DNA of 11,626 nucleotides from a bacterium (Candidatus Howlettbacteria) CG_4_10_14_0_8_um_filter_40_9 (GCA_002785325.1 PFMH01000083.1:32342-43967); one strand, 5' to 3'. Numbered from the stretch's first letter, positions 1 to 6,365 are shown. Numbers and translations: made by a program. Notes: generated from the letters alone by a model not told the origin.

Positions 1-44
1 TTTGTGATGATTTCGATAATAATTGTACTTGTGAATTCAATCAT
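1..44 (-). CDS. possible 5' end of a gene leaving the window
   Basis: On the minus strand an ATG at 44-42 opens a frame that stays open to the window edge, beginning MIEFTSTIIIEII. No Shine-Dalgarno is visible upstream and 14 codons are too few to identify a family. It would be co-directional with uppP, with the composite repeat at 65-196 as the spacer. It could equally be chance. Confidence 0.15.
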   Translation of the reverse strand, partial: MIEFTSTIIIEIIT

Positions 45-64
45 AATGTCGAGAAAAAATGTCT

Positions 65-196
65 TTGTCATTCCCGTCGGAGCGTCCTGCCAGAGCCAAA
101 GCTCGTTCGGGCGGGGAATCCAGCCCTACTCTTCCCAAAATCAATCATTTTGGATTCCGGATATTGCCCACTACCGTGGTGCAATTCCGGAATGAT
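65..196. repeat. composite palindromic dispersed repeat
   Basis: Two hairpin-forming modules lie side by side. The first runs from ATTCCCG at 70-76 to CGGGGAAT at 112-119. The second pairs the arm starting ATTCCGG at 154 with the arm ending CCGGAAT at 193, with a CCAC-TACC-GTGG tip. The outer sequence TTGTCATTC at 65-73 and GGGAATCCAG at 114-123 recur in reverse orientation inside xerC (1711-1738), so this is a dispersed family and not just a local palindrome. The segment is clearly more GC-rich than its surroundings. It lies just downstream of the uppP stop, where its strong hairpin could stabilise or end the uppP transcript, but no T-tract follows on the minus strand. The short frames readable through it look spurious. 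Confidence 0.7.
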
Positions 197-213
197 ATGC
201 TAATACTATTGCC

Positions 214-1014
214 TTATTTCAACAAAGATATAACCACAATAACAGCCGCTAAAACTATCCGATAATAAACGAAAATATTGAAATTGTGATTGCGAACAAA
301 ACTCAAAAGAAACTTTACCGATAGAAAACTGGAAATGGCAGCCGCTATAAATCCGGCTATGAAAACGCTCGAAAAAAGAGATTCGTAAGATAGATCCTTC
401 AGCTCATATACCGCTGCTCCCAGTATTATGGGAACGGAAAGAAGGAATGAGAATCTTGCCGCATCCTCTCTGGTCAATTTTATAAAAAGACCGGCCGATA
501 TGGTAATGCCTGACCTTGAGACTCCAGGGATAATCGCTACCGCTTGTGAGATACCTATCGTCAGGGCGTCAATAAAACTAATTCTTTGAAGAGTTTTTGG
601 TTTGACATCCAGACGATCCGCCACAAAAAGGACAAGCCCGAACAGTACTAGCATAGAAGCGATAAGGATAGGGCTTCTGAAGGCATCTGAAGCGTACTTT
701 TCCAAAAAGATTCCGGCTAAAACTCCGGGCACAGTAGCTACCGCTAGAAATAAAAACATTTTTTGATAAAAATCGCTGGGATCTTTCTTGGTCACTAGAT
801 CAAACCCTCCCTTTAAGATGTTTAGGATATCGCGGTAAAAAAATCCAACGATTGCAAGAAGAGTCCCGAGATGAAGAGCTACGTCAAAGGAAAGACCCGG
901 GTCTTTAAAATTAAAAATCCAGGGGATAAGAACTAGATGTCCGGAAGAACTGATCGGCAAGACCTCTGTTATTCCTTGGATAATGCCTAAAAATATCGCC
1001 TGTATAATATTCAT
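214..1014 (-). CDS. uppP: undecaprenyl-diphosphatase (UppP/BacA)
   Basis: This integral membrane phosphatase converts undecaprenyl diphosphate to undecaprenyl phosphate, recycling the lipid carrier of peptidoglycan and other envelope glycans; the family also confers bacitracin tolerance. At 266 residues it has the usual family length. Visible hallmarks are the N-terminal QGITE motif (Q13 to E17), followed by PISSSGH ending at H26, and the second motif PGVSRSG at 163-169 with the essential arginine R167. The rest is hydrophobic segments compatible with the multi-pass fold. It starts at ATG 1014-1012 and ends TAA. No Shine-Dalgarno precedes the start; its leader is a heptad repeat array. It is divergent from xerC and is not part of the pilus locus. 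It looks intact, and its family assignment is secure. Confidence 0.96.
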   Translation of the reverse strand: MNIIQAIFLGIIQGITEVLPISSSGHLVLIPWIFNFKDPGLSFDVALHLGTLLAIVGFFYRDILNILKGGFDLVTKKDPSDFYQKMFLFLAVATVPGVLAGIFLEKYASDAFRSPILIASMLVLFGLVLFVADRLDVKPKTLQRISFIDALTIGISQAVAIIPGVSRSGITISAGLFIKLTREDAARFSFLLSVPIILGAAVYELKDLSYESLFSSVFIAGFIAAAISSFLSVKFLLSFVRNHNFNIFVYYRIVLAAVIVVISLLK

Positions 1015-1046
1015 CTAAAATATTTTACCACAATATCCTGACAGCA

Positions 1047-1074
1047 GGTAGCTAACAGCTGATAGCTAGTATAT
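1047..1074. repeat. heptad repeat tract upstream of uppP
   Basis: Four consecutive 7-bp units start at 1047. Three of them end in AGCT, for example AACAGCT at 1054-1060 and GATAGCT at 1061-1067. The tract lies in the uppP leader. A TATAAT at 1072-1077 reads toward xerC, but no good -35 box lies at the right distance, so no promoter is called. Confidence 0.6.
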
Positions 1075-1089
1075 AATTATTGTGCGACA

Positions 1090-1238
1090 TCCAAATTAGA
1101 ATCTAGTATTTGGAATTTAGTATTTAGAATAAGAATACTGAATATGGGATAAAAGAAAGTTCTGTTAAATTCCTTAGCTCCTCCGAATTCTAAATTCTTC
1201 ATTCCCATTCTAAATACAAAATACTAAATTCAAAATTC
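1090..1238. repeat. two opposed heptad repeat arrays filling the uppP-xerC spacer
   Basis: The left array (1090-1152) consists of phase-keeping 7-bp units such as TAGTATT at 1104-1110 and again at 1118-1124. The right array (1183-1238) is the same family in reverse orientation, with units such as TAAATAC at 1211-1217 and TAAATTC at 1225-1231. GAATTTAGTATTTAGAAT (1113-1130) resembles the reverse complement of 1207-1231, so the two could fold into a long imperfect hairpin. The right array ends one base before the xerC ATG and leaves no Shine-Dalgarno. The 30 bp between the halves hold nothing recognisable. Confidence 0.65.
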
Positions 1239-1239
1239 T

Positions 1240-2283
1240 ATGAATGTTTCCATCCTTATCACTGACTTTCTCGAGTACTGCGAGATCGAAAAAAATCACT
1301 CAGATCTTACGATCAGAAACTACGACCATTACCTAAGGCGGTTTTTGGAATTTGCCGATTCTGATGGTAAAAAAAATCTTAAGCCGAATCAGATTACGCT
1401 GGATCTCGTCAGAAAATACAGACTATTTCTGAATCGTTATACTACAAATATGGGCGAGAGCTTGAAAAAGATCACCCAAAACTATCACATTATCGCCCTA
1501 CGCGCTTTTTTAAAGTACTTAGCAAAACGCGATATCGAAACTCTTTCTGCTGAAAAACTGGAGCTTGGCGATGCCGAGAAGAAACAGGTAGATTTTTTGG
1601 AAATAACTGAGGTGGAAGCACTTCTGGAGGCGCCAGATAACGTCATTCTGGTTTTCGACTCCGAGGCTCAAACTCGAGGAGCGACGGCTAGGAAGCCAGA
1701 ATCAAAAGGTCTGGATTCCCGCTGTGGCGAGAATGACAAGGAAGGGAAGGATGAAAAAACCGATTTGATGCAACTTCGCGATAAAGCGATTATAGAGACT
1801 CTTTTTTCTACAGGACTGCGAGTGAGCGAGCTAACGGGGTTAAACGTCGATCAGGTAAACCTCAAAAGCGGGGAGTTTATGGTCAGAGGGAAAGGGAGAA
1901 AAGACAGGATCGTCTTTTTATCAGATCGGGCGACAAAGGCAATTAGTGAATATTTAAATCTTAGAACTGACAACTATAAACCTCTCTTTATAAACCTTTC
2001 GTCAAATACCGACGATCTGGATGAAGGTGAATATAAAAGACTAACACCGCGAAGTATCCAAAGACTGATAAAAAAATATTCCGCCATAGCCGGCATTACC
2101 AAAAAAGTCACCCCGCACATCCTCCGCCACTCCTTTGCCACCGATCTTTTAATTAATGGCGCAGATATCAGAAGCGTTCAGGAACTCCTCGGCCACGCCT
2201 CAATCACCACCACGCAGATCTATACCCACCTCACCAATCAAAAACTAAAAGAAGTGCACGAGAAATATCACGGGAAGGGCTAG
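1240..2283 (+). CDS. xerC: tyrosine recombinase XerC/XerD family, with an internal repeat-encoded insert
   Basis: This is a site-specific tyrosine recombinase of the Xer type, which resolves chromosome dimers by cutting and rejoining DNA through a phosphotyrosine. An N-terminal SAM-like core-binding domain spans roughly residues 1-110. The catalytic domain shows the full set of active residues: R194 in TGLRVSEL, K218 in RGKGRKDR, H293 and R296 in HILRH, H319 in LLGHAS and the nucleophile Y328 in TQIYTH. The family is usually near 300 residues; this protein has 347. The excess lies between residues about 135 and 175, where a palindromic repeat has been read in frame. The insert falls on the linker between the two domains, so activity may be kept. 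There is no Shine-Dalgarno, and a heptad array abuts the ATG. The TAG stop shares the CTAG at 2280-2283 with the opposing pilin gene. Whether it is XerC, XerD or a single-Xer system cannot be decided here. Confidence 0.93.
   Translation: MNVSILITDFLEYCEIEKNHSDLTIRNYDHYLRRFLEFADSDGKKNLKPNQITLDLVRKYRLFLNRYTTNMGESLKKITQNYHIIALRAFLKYLAKRDIETLSAEKLELGDAEKKQVDFLEITEVEALLEAPDNVILVFDSEAQTRGATARKPESKGLDSRCGENDKEGKDEKTDLMQLRDKAIIETLFSTGLRVSELTGLNVDQVNLKSGEFMVRGKGRKDRIVFLSDRATKAISEYLNLRTDNYKPLFINLSSNTDDLDEGEYKRLTPRSIQRLIKKYSAIAGITKKVTPHILRHSFATDLLINGADIRSVQELLGHASITTTQIYTHLTNQKLKEVHEKYHGKG
1657..1741 (+). repeat. dispersed palindromic repeat inserted in frame in xerC
   Basis: The stretch includes GGATTCCCGC at 1713-1722 followed by GCGAGAATGACAA at 1727-1739, the reverse complement of the frame seen in the composite repeat at 65-123. 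The upstream part, CTCCGAGG to CTCGAGGAG, forms a second small palindrome. It encodes a charged, low-complexity segment (about residues 140-166) that is absent from ordinary Xer proteins and introduces no stop. The exact borders are estimated from the expected family spacing between LLEAPD and LRDKAI. Confidence 0.7.
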
Positions 2284-3239
2284 TTTGGCCTAACACTCAT
2301 GACGCCGACTTTAGCTACTGTCCCGATAGTCACACCATCCGTTACATTCCACGAAACAACATTGCTTCCACCAGAGAATAAGACGTTTGTCATAAGATAA
2401 GAATCAGCACTCGCAAGAGAGATAACTTCTGAACAGTCACCGGCGAGATACCTTTCAACCCGGACTTGCGTCGCCTGATTCTTCACATGGACAATCTTTA
2501 TCCTATATCTTTTTCTAAGGGGTGGAGTACCGATATCGTCAGGGACGGCCCATGTGACCGGTGTACTTTCTGTAGATCCATTGGTAATACTGATTCTATT
2601 CCCATTTGTGGAGTCATATTTCTTATTGAATATAATGGCTTGATCTGCCACATCTCCAGAAAATCCTATACTAAAATTGCTATCTGGATCCAATATCTCA
2701 AGCTCTATCTCTTGGGTATAGCTACCTGATATGGGTATTGTAGGAACGGACGGACTGTTTAGCGGATTATTCAAATCTGAGATAGGATGCATTTGAGTCA
2801 TGGTATCAGATCCAAAAGGTCTAGACCCAACAGTATATATCTTCATGTAGGGTCGAGCACTAGAACCAGTACTTACATTTTTTTGGATTTTCCTCGTTGT
2901 ATTCCCACTTTTACCAGTGCTTTCTATTTTGAAAGTATCGGCTACTGGTGTGATAATTATCTGATACGTCGGGGAGTCTGGCGCTGAGTCAACGGTGCAG
3001 GCAGACATACATGGATTCACTATAGGAGATTGAGTTACTAAGTAGCTTCCTCTTTCTATCCCAGACTCTGCCGCGGCATAAGCGCTGATAGATCCGTCTA
3101 TCCCCGTACTCATCCTGCTTTCTTTTATCATTAGGTTCGCCATAGAACCGGTGATTGCTAAAAGCACAGCGATAGTTATAAGCGCCCACAGTAAAGCTAC
3201 TCCTCTTTCATTTTTTATAATTGTTCTCTTTTTTCTCAT
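2280..3239 (-). CDS. GspK/PilX-like minor pilin
   Basis: This is the last gene of the minor pilin run and probably a tip subunit of the pilus. The N-terminus is a short basic leader ending ERG (residues 11-13), followed by a hydrophobic helix (about 14-36). It lacks the Glu found at position +5 of other pilins; W18 occupies that place, as expected for GspK-type subunits, which lack Glu5. The AYAAAESGIE stretch (53-62) matches the PilX N-terminal pattern. The remaining 250 residues are rich in beta-forming and polar residues and are not recognised; C77 and C81 could form a disulphide. Its ATG overlaps the preceding gene's stop as TAATG, implying translational coupling, and its stop shares CTAG with xerC. 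At 319 residues it is close to GspK size. The function is inferred from order and N-terminus. Confidence 0.75.
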   Translation of the reverse strand: MRKKRTIIKNERGVALLWALITIAVLLAITGSMANLMIKESRMSTGIDGSISAYAAAESGIERGSYLVTQSPIVNPCMSACTVDSAPDSPTYQIIITPVADTFKIESTGKSGNTTRKIQKNVSTGSSARPYMKIYTVGSRPFGSDTMTQMHPISDLNNPLNSPSVPTIPISGSYTQEIELEILDPDSNFSIGFSGDVADQAIIFNKKYDSTNGNRISITNGSTESTPVTWAVPDDIGTPPLRKRYRIKIVHVKNQATQVRVERYLAGDCSEVISLASADSYLMTNVLFSGGSNVVSWNVTDGVTIGTVAKVGVMSVRPN

Positions 3240-3781
3240 TATGTTCCCTCTAAAACTACAGTTGTCTTTAAATCTATAGTATCATACGAGGACCCTAAAG
3301 CTGGCGTTGCCGATTCTAGGATTATCCAGATTTCCAAATAAGGAGGGATCCCCTCCTTTCTAACAAACGTCATTCTATTTATTTTCACCTCGGGGCTTGT
3401 CAAAGAGAAACCTCCTATAGTACATACTTTATCGGTATATTTTTTTACAATAGTCGGGTTATCAGTTGCTTTTAAACAAACCCAATCATTCCCATTTCTA
3501 AAAGCTATGGACTGAAGCGTACCCGAGTCTGGTATATATATTTCCTCCGCGCTCCTAGACAGACGAGTCAGCTGTTCTATCAATGTTCTGCCGTTTTGTT
3601 GTACGTTGGTCATCGTATAAGCCTGACTGCTCAACCTTGAGATAGCAACAAAACCGCCAATAGCAAGGGTTATCACTATCACAAAAATAGTCATCGCAAC
3701 TAACAATTCGACTATTGTCATCCCTTTTGACTGGCTCAGGATAAACCCTTTTTTATTTTTCAATACTTTAAATGATTTCAT
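3239..3781 (-). CDS. GspJ/PilW-like minor prepilin
   Basis: This is a type IV prepilin with a processing site at G20 before M21 and the required Glu at +5 (E25), in KGMTIVELLVAM, followed by a hydrophobic helix to about residue 48. The region behind it (QQNGRTLIEQLTRLSRSAEEI, about 61-81) is typical of GspJ/PilW assembly subunits. C102 and C120 may pair. The leader is odd: KKGFILSQSKG holds a second glycine-hydrophobic step at G12/F13, created by a repeat-derived LSQSKG peptide also seen in pilA. That upstream site has Gln instead of Glu at +5, so G20 is the likely cleavage point. The start lies five bases after the upstream stop with no Shine-Dalgarno, and its stop overlaps the next start, so translation is probably coupled through the cluster. 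Confidence 0.82.
   Translation of the reverse strand: MKSFKVLKNKKGFILSQSKGMTIVELLVAMTIFVIVITLAIGGFVAISRLSSQAYTMTNVQQNGRTLIEQLTRLSRSAEEIYIPDSGTLQSIAFRNGNDWVCLKATDNPTIVKKYTDKVCTIGGFSLTSPEVKINRMTFVRKEGIPPYLEIWIILESATPALGSSYDTIDLKTTVVLEGT
3718..3746 (-). repeat. dispersed repeat in the GspJ-like leader
   Basis: On the minus strand ATCCTGAGCCAGTC with following AAAAGGGATGACA encodes ILSQSKGMT. The core CTGAGCCAGTC followed by an A/G-rich end resembles a CCTGAG-N-AGTCGAAGG element dispersed in many bacterial genomes. The 18 bases coding LSQSKG match the corresponding 18 bases of pilA at 13 positions, and the flanking leader residues differ. Confidence 0.45.
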
Positions 3782-3786
3782 ATATT

Positions 3787-4179
3787 TTATTTTCTACCCA
3801 TTATTTGTTTTACTGTTACATCTCTGCCTGAACCATTTTTTGCATTCCAAGTTATCTTAGAAGTTACTAGTACTGCACCGGGAAAAATCGAGTCAGAACC
3901 GACAATATCCACTTCTTTTTTGTATTTCGTTCCAGCGATGTCGCTAGGAGATTCATCAGTATCATCCAGACCTATACAACTATTTGTCTTTGACCCCTTT
4001 TTCTCTTCGAGGTACTGCTGCGCATAGGCAACTGCTTCAGTTTTATCTCTGCTGTCCAGCATCAAACCGACAGCATTTACGATCAAGGTGACAACGCCGG
4101 TCAAAACCACCGCCAATATTGATAGGGCTACTGTTACCTCTACTAAGCTTTGACCTCTTTTGTTTGAGATAATCTTCAT
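3787..4179 (-). CDS. GspI/PilV-like minor prepilin
   Basis: This is a small prepilin of 130 residues. The leader is only nine residues (MKIISNKRG), cleavage is predicted between G9 and Q10, and E14 supplies the +5 Glu in QSLVEVTVALS. A hydrophobic helix runs to about residue 38, followed by DKTEAVAYAQQYLEEK, the kind of amphipathic continuation seen in GspI/PilV proteins. Gln at +1 instead of Phe is a tolerated variation. It would act as a low-abundance subunit with its H, J and K neighbours, priming assembly or capping the fibre. It lies nine bases after the stop of the preceding gene and five before the next start, without a Shine-Dalgarno at either. The small soluble domain shows no further motif, with a single cysteine at C68. 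Confidence 0.8.
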   Translation of the reverse strand: MKIISNKRGQSLVEVTVALSILAVVLTGVVTLIVNAVGLMLDSRDKTEAVAYAQQYLEEKKGSKTNSCIGLDDTDESPSDIAGTKYKKEVDIVGSDSIFPGAVLVTSKITWNAKNGSGRDVTVKQIMGRK

Positions 4180-4188
4180 AAAATTACA

Positions 4189-4848
4189 TTATATCGATGT
4201 TTCTCCGGTCCCCAAATCTATCGTCACATCAACGTCCATAGAAGCGGTTCCGTTTGAAAATTTTACGGTCGCCGTACCTGTCTCTGAACTTCCGCCACTA
4301 CTATATGTAGCTTCGTCAGAAGTGCTTATGTCCCACGGATCTAGATTATTGATTATCCCCTTTCTAGCGTTGAACTTAGCAAATGGAGAGCTAAATATCA
4401 GATTGAGAACATCATTATCAGAATAAGAATCATCATCAACCGATACAGTTATCTGAATATTATTTTGTAAATTAATAATCTTTGGACTCTTTGTCAGCTC
4501 AGCTGACGCTTCCCCAGATGGTATCGGAGATGCAGGATAATAACTATCTAAACTATATTCCCCTGCGCCACTTGTTATGGCGACTGACCATGCTTTGGCT
4601 GATATTGTTTGGTCGGTAGCATTTGAAACCGTTATCGACTCGTTGGCAGCTTGTCTTACTGTTGACTGAAACTCTCTAGCGGCAGCCAAGACCTGGTTTT
4701 GTCTATTAGCGGACATCATAGCAAGAGCCCCAAGAGAAAACATGACAGCGGTCATAGTCATTACAACCATTATCTCGACTAAAGTAAAACCCTTCCTATT
4801 ACCTAGAAATATTAGTCTACTTTTGGAAGCTCTATAATTCATATACAT
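4189..4848 (-). CDS. GspH/FimT-like minor prepilin
   Basis: This is the first of the four minor pilin genes. The leader is basic and long (MYMNYRASKSRLIFLGNRKG), cleavage is predicted at G20 before F21, and E25 is the +5 Glu of FTLVEIMVVM. The hydrophobic helix extends to about residue 45, and ANRQNQVLAAAREFQSTVRQAANES (about 47-71) is the GspH/FimT-type continuation. The C-terminal 130 residues are Ser/Thr/Asp-rich and probably beta-stranded. An alternative start at the Met in position 3 would give an equally good leader. The gene begins 28 bases after the pilD stop, with no convincing Shine-Dalgarno. In this H-I-J-K order it probably contributes to the tip or initiation complex. Confidence 0.82.
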   Translation of the reverse strand: MYMNYRASKSRLIFLGNRKGFTLVEIMVVMTMTAVMFSLGALAMMSANRQNQVLAAAREFQSTVRQAANESITVSNATDQTISAKAWSVAITSGAGEYSLDSYYPASPIPSGEASAELTKSPKIINLQNNIQITVSVDDDSYSDNDVLNLIFSSPFAKFNARKGIINNLDPWDISTSDEATYSSGGSSETGTATVKFSNGTASMDVDVTIDLGTGETSI

Positions 4849-4876
4849 ATTTCAGTCTCAATCCCTAAGATAGATT

Positions 4877-5740
4877 TTATAAGAAAGCTCTTAAGTACCA
4901 TTCTACTACCTTGTCGCCCCAAAATAAAGTTATCCAAGTACCAGCGATAAGAAATGGCCCAAAGGGGATCTCACTTTGGAGTTTTTTCTTGCCCAAAATG
5001 ATCAAAACAACTCCTACTACAGCGCCTGATATAAATCCAATGAACATAGCAGGCAGTATATTAGGAAACCCGAGAAGCAATCCCATAAGGAAAACCAGTT
5101 TTATATCCCCTCCGCCCATCCATTTGCCATCGGAAACAGTGGCTAGAAAGTAGAAAAAACCTCCGACTCCGAATGCAGATAGTAGCGGATAGAGGCTGGA
5201 GGCTAGTGAAATATTGCCATACAAATAGTTTGCCCCAATTGCTAAAAGCCAATAGCTTAAAGCTAATACGATCGCAGGATAAATTATCTTGTCAGGTATA
5301 ATCTTGTGCTTTAAGTCGTAGACAAAAACAATAAGCAGTAAACAGTTAACAGTTAACAACAATACCAGCTTAGTAATGCCGACAGCTAGTAGCCAATAAC
5401 TAATGGCTGAAAAAATCTCACTCCTAAAGTATAGAAATGTTGTCAAAAATATTAGTCCCGTAAATAATTCGACCAATGGATATTGCACCGAAATTTTTTC
5501 CTTGCAAAACCGACACCTTGCTTTCAAAAATACCCAGCTTATAACAGGGATCAGATCCTTGCTATTTAGCTGATGTTTGCAAGACGGGCAGAAAGATCTG
5601 CCCCCCAGATGTTTTCTGAAATTCTTAGCGCCTAGCTTTATTTCCTCATCTTCCCCCGCATTGCTTTCCAACCAAAAAATTACTACATTAAGAAAACTGC
5701 CAAAAAGAAGACCAAGTATAAAGATAAATAGAAAAAACAT
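4877..5740 (-). CDS. pilD: prepilin peptidase PilD (A24 family) with repeat-encoded membrane segments
   Basis: This membrane aspartyl protease removes prepilin leaders and N-methylates the new N-terminus; every pilin in this locus is its substrate. It is bifunctional in structure: the N-terminal domain has the zinc-type tetracysteine C51-x2-C54 and C76-x2-C79, and the peptidase domain has the catalytic aspartates D142 in VYDLKHK and D212 in MGGGDIK. At 287 residues it is full length. Unusually, two membrane segments carry near-identical peptides, ISYWLLAVG (113-121) and LSYWLLAIG (161-169). A third stretch, TVNCLLLI (130-137), comes from a CAGTTAA tandem. All three are encoded by heptad repeats like those in the spacers. 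The frame and all catalytic residues survive. The gene begins just beyond the pilA terminator hairpin, so it has either its own weak promoter or read-through expression. Confidence 0.95.
   Translation of the reverse strand: MFFLFIFILGLLFGSFLNVVIFWLESNAGEDEEIKLGAKNFRKHLGGRSFCPSCKHQLNSKDLIPVISWVFLKARCRFCKEKISVQYPLVELFTGLIFLTTFLYFRSEIFSAISYWLLAVGITKLVLLLTVNCLLLIVFVYDLKHKIIPDKIIYPAIVLALSYWLLAIGANYLYGNISLASSLYPLLSAFGVGGFFYFLATVSDGKWMGGGDIKLVFLMGLLLGFPNILPAMFIGFISGAVVGVVLIILGKKKLQSEIPFGPFLIAGTWITLFWGDKVVEWYLRAFL
5234..5261 (-). repeat. heptad repeat inside pilD (four units)
   Basis: Exactly four 7-bp units on the minus strand encode most of LSYWLLAIG. TATTGGC at 5254-5248 is one of them and is shared with the other pilD tract at 5378-5405. 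The same TATTGG core occurs twice in the pilB-pilT spacer. Confidence 0.6.
5336..5356 (-). repeat. CAGTTAA-type heptad tandem inside pilD
   Basis: On the plus strand three direct heptamers stand in phase: CAGTAAA, CAGTTAA and CAGTTAA. Read on the minus strand they encode the LTVNCLL part of a membrane helix immediately before the catalytic segment with D142. Confidence 0.65.
5378..5405 (-). repeat. heptad repeat inside pilD (four units)
   Basis: Four 7-bp units encode most of ISYWLLAVG. On the plus strand these include GCTAGTA at 5385-5391 and GCCAATA at 5392-5398. The nucleotide texture matches the intergenic tract at 1047-1074 and the array before pilB. Confidence 0.6.
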
Positions 5741-5758
5741 GCTTTTATATTACCATAC

Positions 5759-5790
5759 AAAAGACGACTGTATCATAACAATCGTCTTTT
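5759..5790 (-). terminator. stem-loop terminator between pilA and pilD
   Basis: A perfect 9-bp stem pairs AAAAGACGA (5759-5767) with TCGTCTTTT (5782-5790). After one mismatch TGT/ACA can extend it, around a short ATCATA loop. On the minus strand the stem ends in four T; on the plus strand it runs into six T, so it could act in both directions. It probably lowers transcription from pilA into pilD and the minor pilins. Confidence 0.65.
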
Positions 5791-5822
5791 TTCTCTAGCA
5801 AAGAGTTATTGAGCTAAAATGG

Positions 5823-5849
5823 ATTTAACAGAAAACATCCCTGTTAAAT
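5823..5849 (-). promoter_or_regulatory. hairpin directly after the pilA stop codon
   Basis: A perfect inverted repeat pairs ATTTAACAG (5823-5831) with CTGTTAAAT (5841-5849) around a 9-base loop, two bases past the pilA TAA. It has no T-tract, so it is more likely a 3'-end stabiliser of the pilA message than a terminator. Confidence 0.5.
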
Positions 5850-5851
5850 TA

Positions 5852-6292
5852 TTAGTTTACGATCTTATCACCTGTCATTTCAGTAGAACAATCGCTAGAA
5901 TAAACATTAATTGTATAGCCTGGAGGAGAAACGACGGAAGTCACTATTCCACCTCCATTCGTTGAACAAGGTGTAGCGGAAGTAACTGTACCATAACCGT
6001 TTAAAGCTCCTCCAGTACCTGTAGCATCTATAAAGTTCACGCCAGAAATAGCTGGATAAGCCTTATTTCTTGCATAATAACCCTCAAGAGCCGTTTGGAT
6101 TGTTCTAGCATTTGATCTATTGGCCGTTTCGGTAGAGGTCTTTCTCGCGATTTGGATAGCTCCTATAATCAGCACTGCTAGCACTGCTATAATCGCCATC
6201 ACCACCATAAGCTCGATAAGCGTGAATCCCTTCGACTGTCTCAAACTAAAGCCACTACCACTTCCCCCTCCCTTTAATAATTTCTTTTTCAT
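5852..6292 (-). CDS. pilA: major type IV pilin PilA
   Basis: This is the probable fibre subunit. The prepilin site is G22 before F23 in SKGFTLIELMVVM, with E27 at +5 and a hydrophobic helix to about residue 48. The continuation (ARKTSTETANRSNARTIQTALEGYYARNKAYP, about 49-80) is classic for major pilins and GspG-like subunits, where it forms the lower helix. The small C-terminal domain holds C109 and C135, which could close a disulphide loop. The leader is unusual: 22 residues, Gly/Ser-rich, with SGFSLRQSKG containing a second, imperfect processing motif (G14/F15, Gln at +5) built from a repeat also found in the GspJ-like gene. Major status is inferred from its own TTGACA promoter, the only consensus Shine-Dalgarno in the window, and the two hairpins downstream, all of which suit very high expression. 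Confidence 0.9.
   Translation of the reverse strand: MKKKLLKGGGSGSGFSLRQSKGFTLIELMVVMAIIAVLAVLIIGAIQIARKTSTETANRSNARTIQTALEGYYARNKAYPAISGVNFIDATGTGGALNGYGTVTSATPCSTNGGGIVTSVVSPPGYTINVYSSDCSTEMTGDKIVN
6225..6253 (-). repeat. dispersed repeat in the pilA leader
   Basis: On the minus strand GGCTTTAGTTTGAGACAGTC followed by GAAGGGATT encodes GFSLRQSKGF. The TTGAGACAGTCGAAGG core closely resembles the CCTGAG-N-AGTCGAAGG element dispersed in many bacterial genomes and matches the copy at 3718-3746 in codon phase. Confidence 0.5.
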
Positions 6293-6296
6293 TTTT

Positions 6297-6303
6297 CACC
6301 TCC
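6297..6303 (-). promoter_or_regulatory. strong ribosome binding site of pilA
   Basis: On the minus strand AGGAGGTG stands five bases or so before the pilA ATG and is almost fully complementary to the 16S rRNA tail. It fixes the pilA start. No other gene here has a comparable site. Confidence 0.85.
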
Positions 6304-6365
6304 TCTCTTTTCCGCAGAACTGTCGCGAAACAGACGCGAGTATTTATAATTTTTATGTTACTTAT

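Noticed and set aside
4..265. Plus-strand reading frames at 4-195 and 59-265
   Set aside because: They run through the palindromic repeat, have no ribosome binding site, resemble no family, and the longer one overlaps the uppP end in antisense.
1038..1077. xerC promoter with TATAAT at 1072-1077
   Set aside because: The only -35-like box, CTGACA at 1038-1043, is 28 bases away, too far for a normal promoter. The -10 match may be chance in AT-rich repeat DNA.
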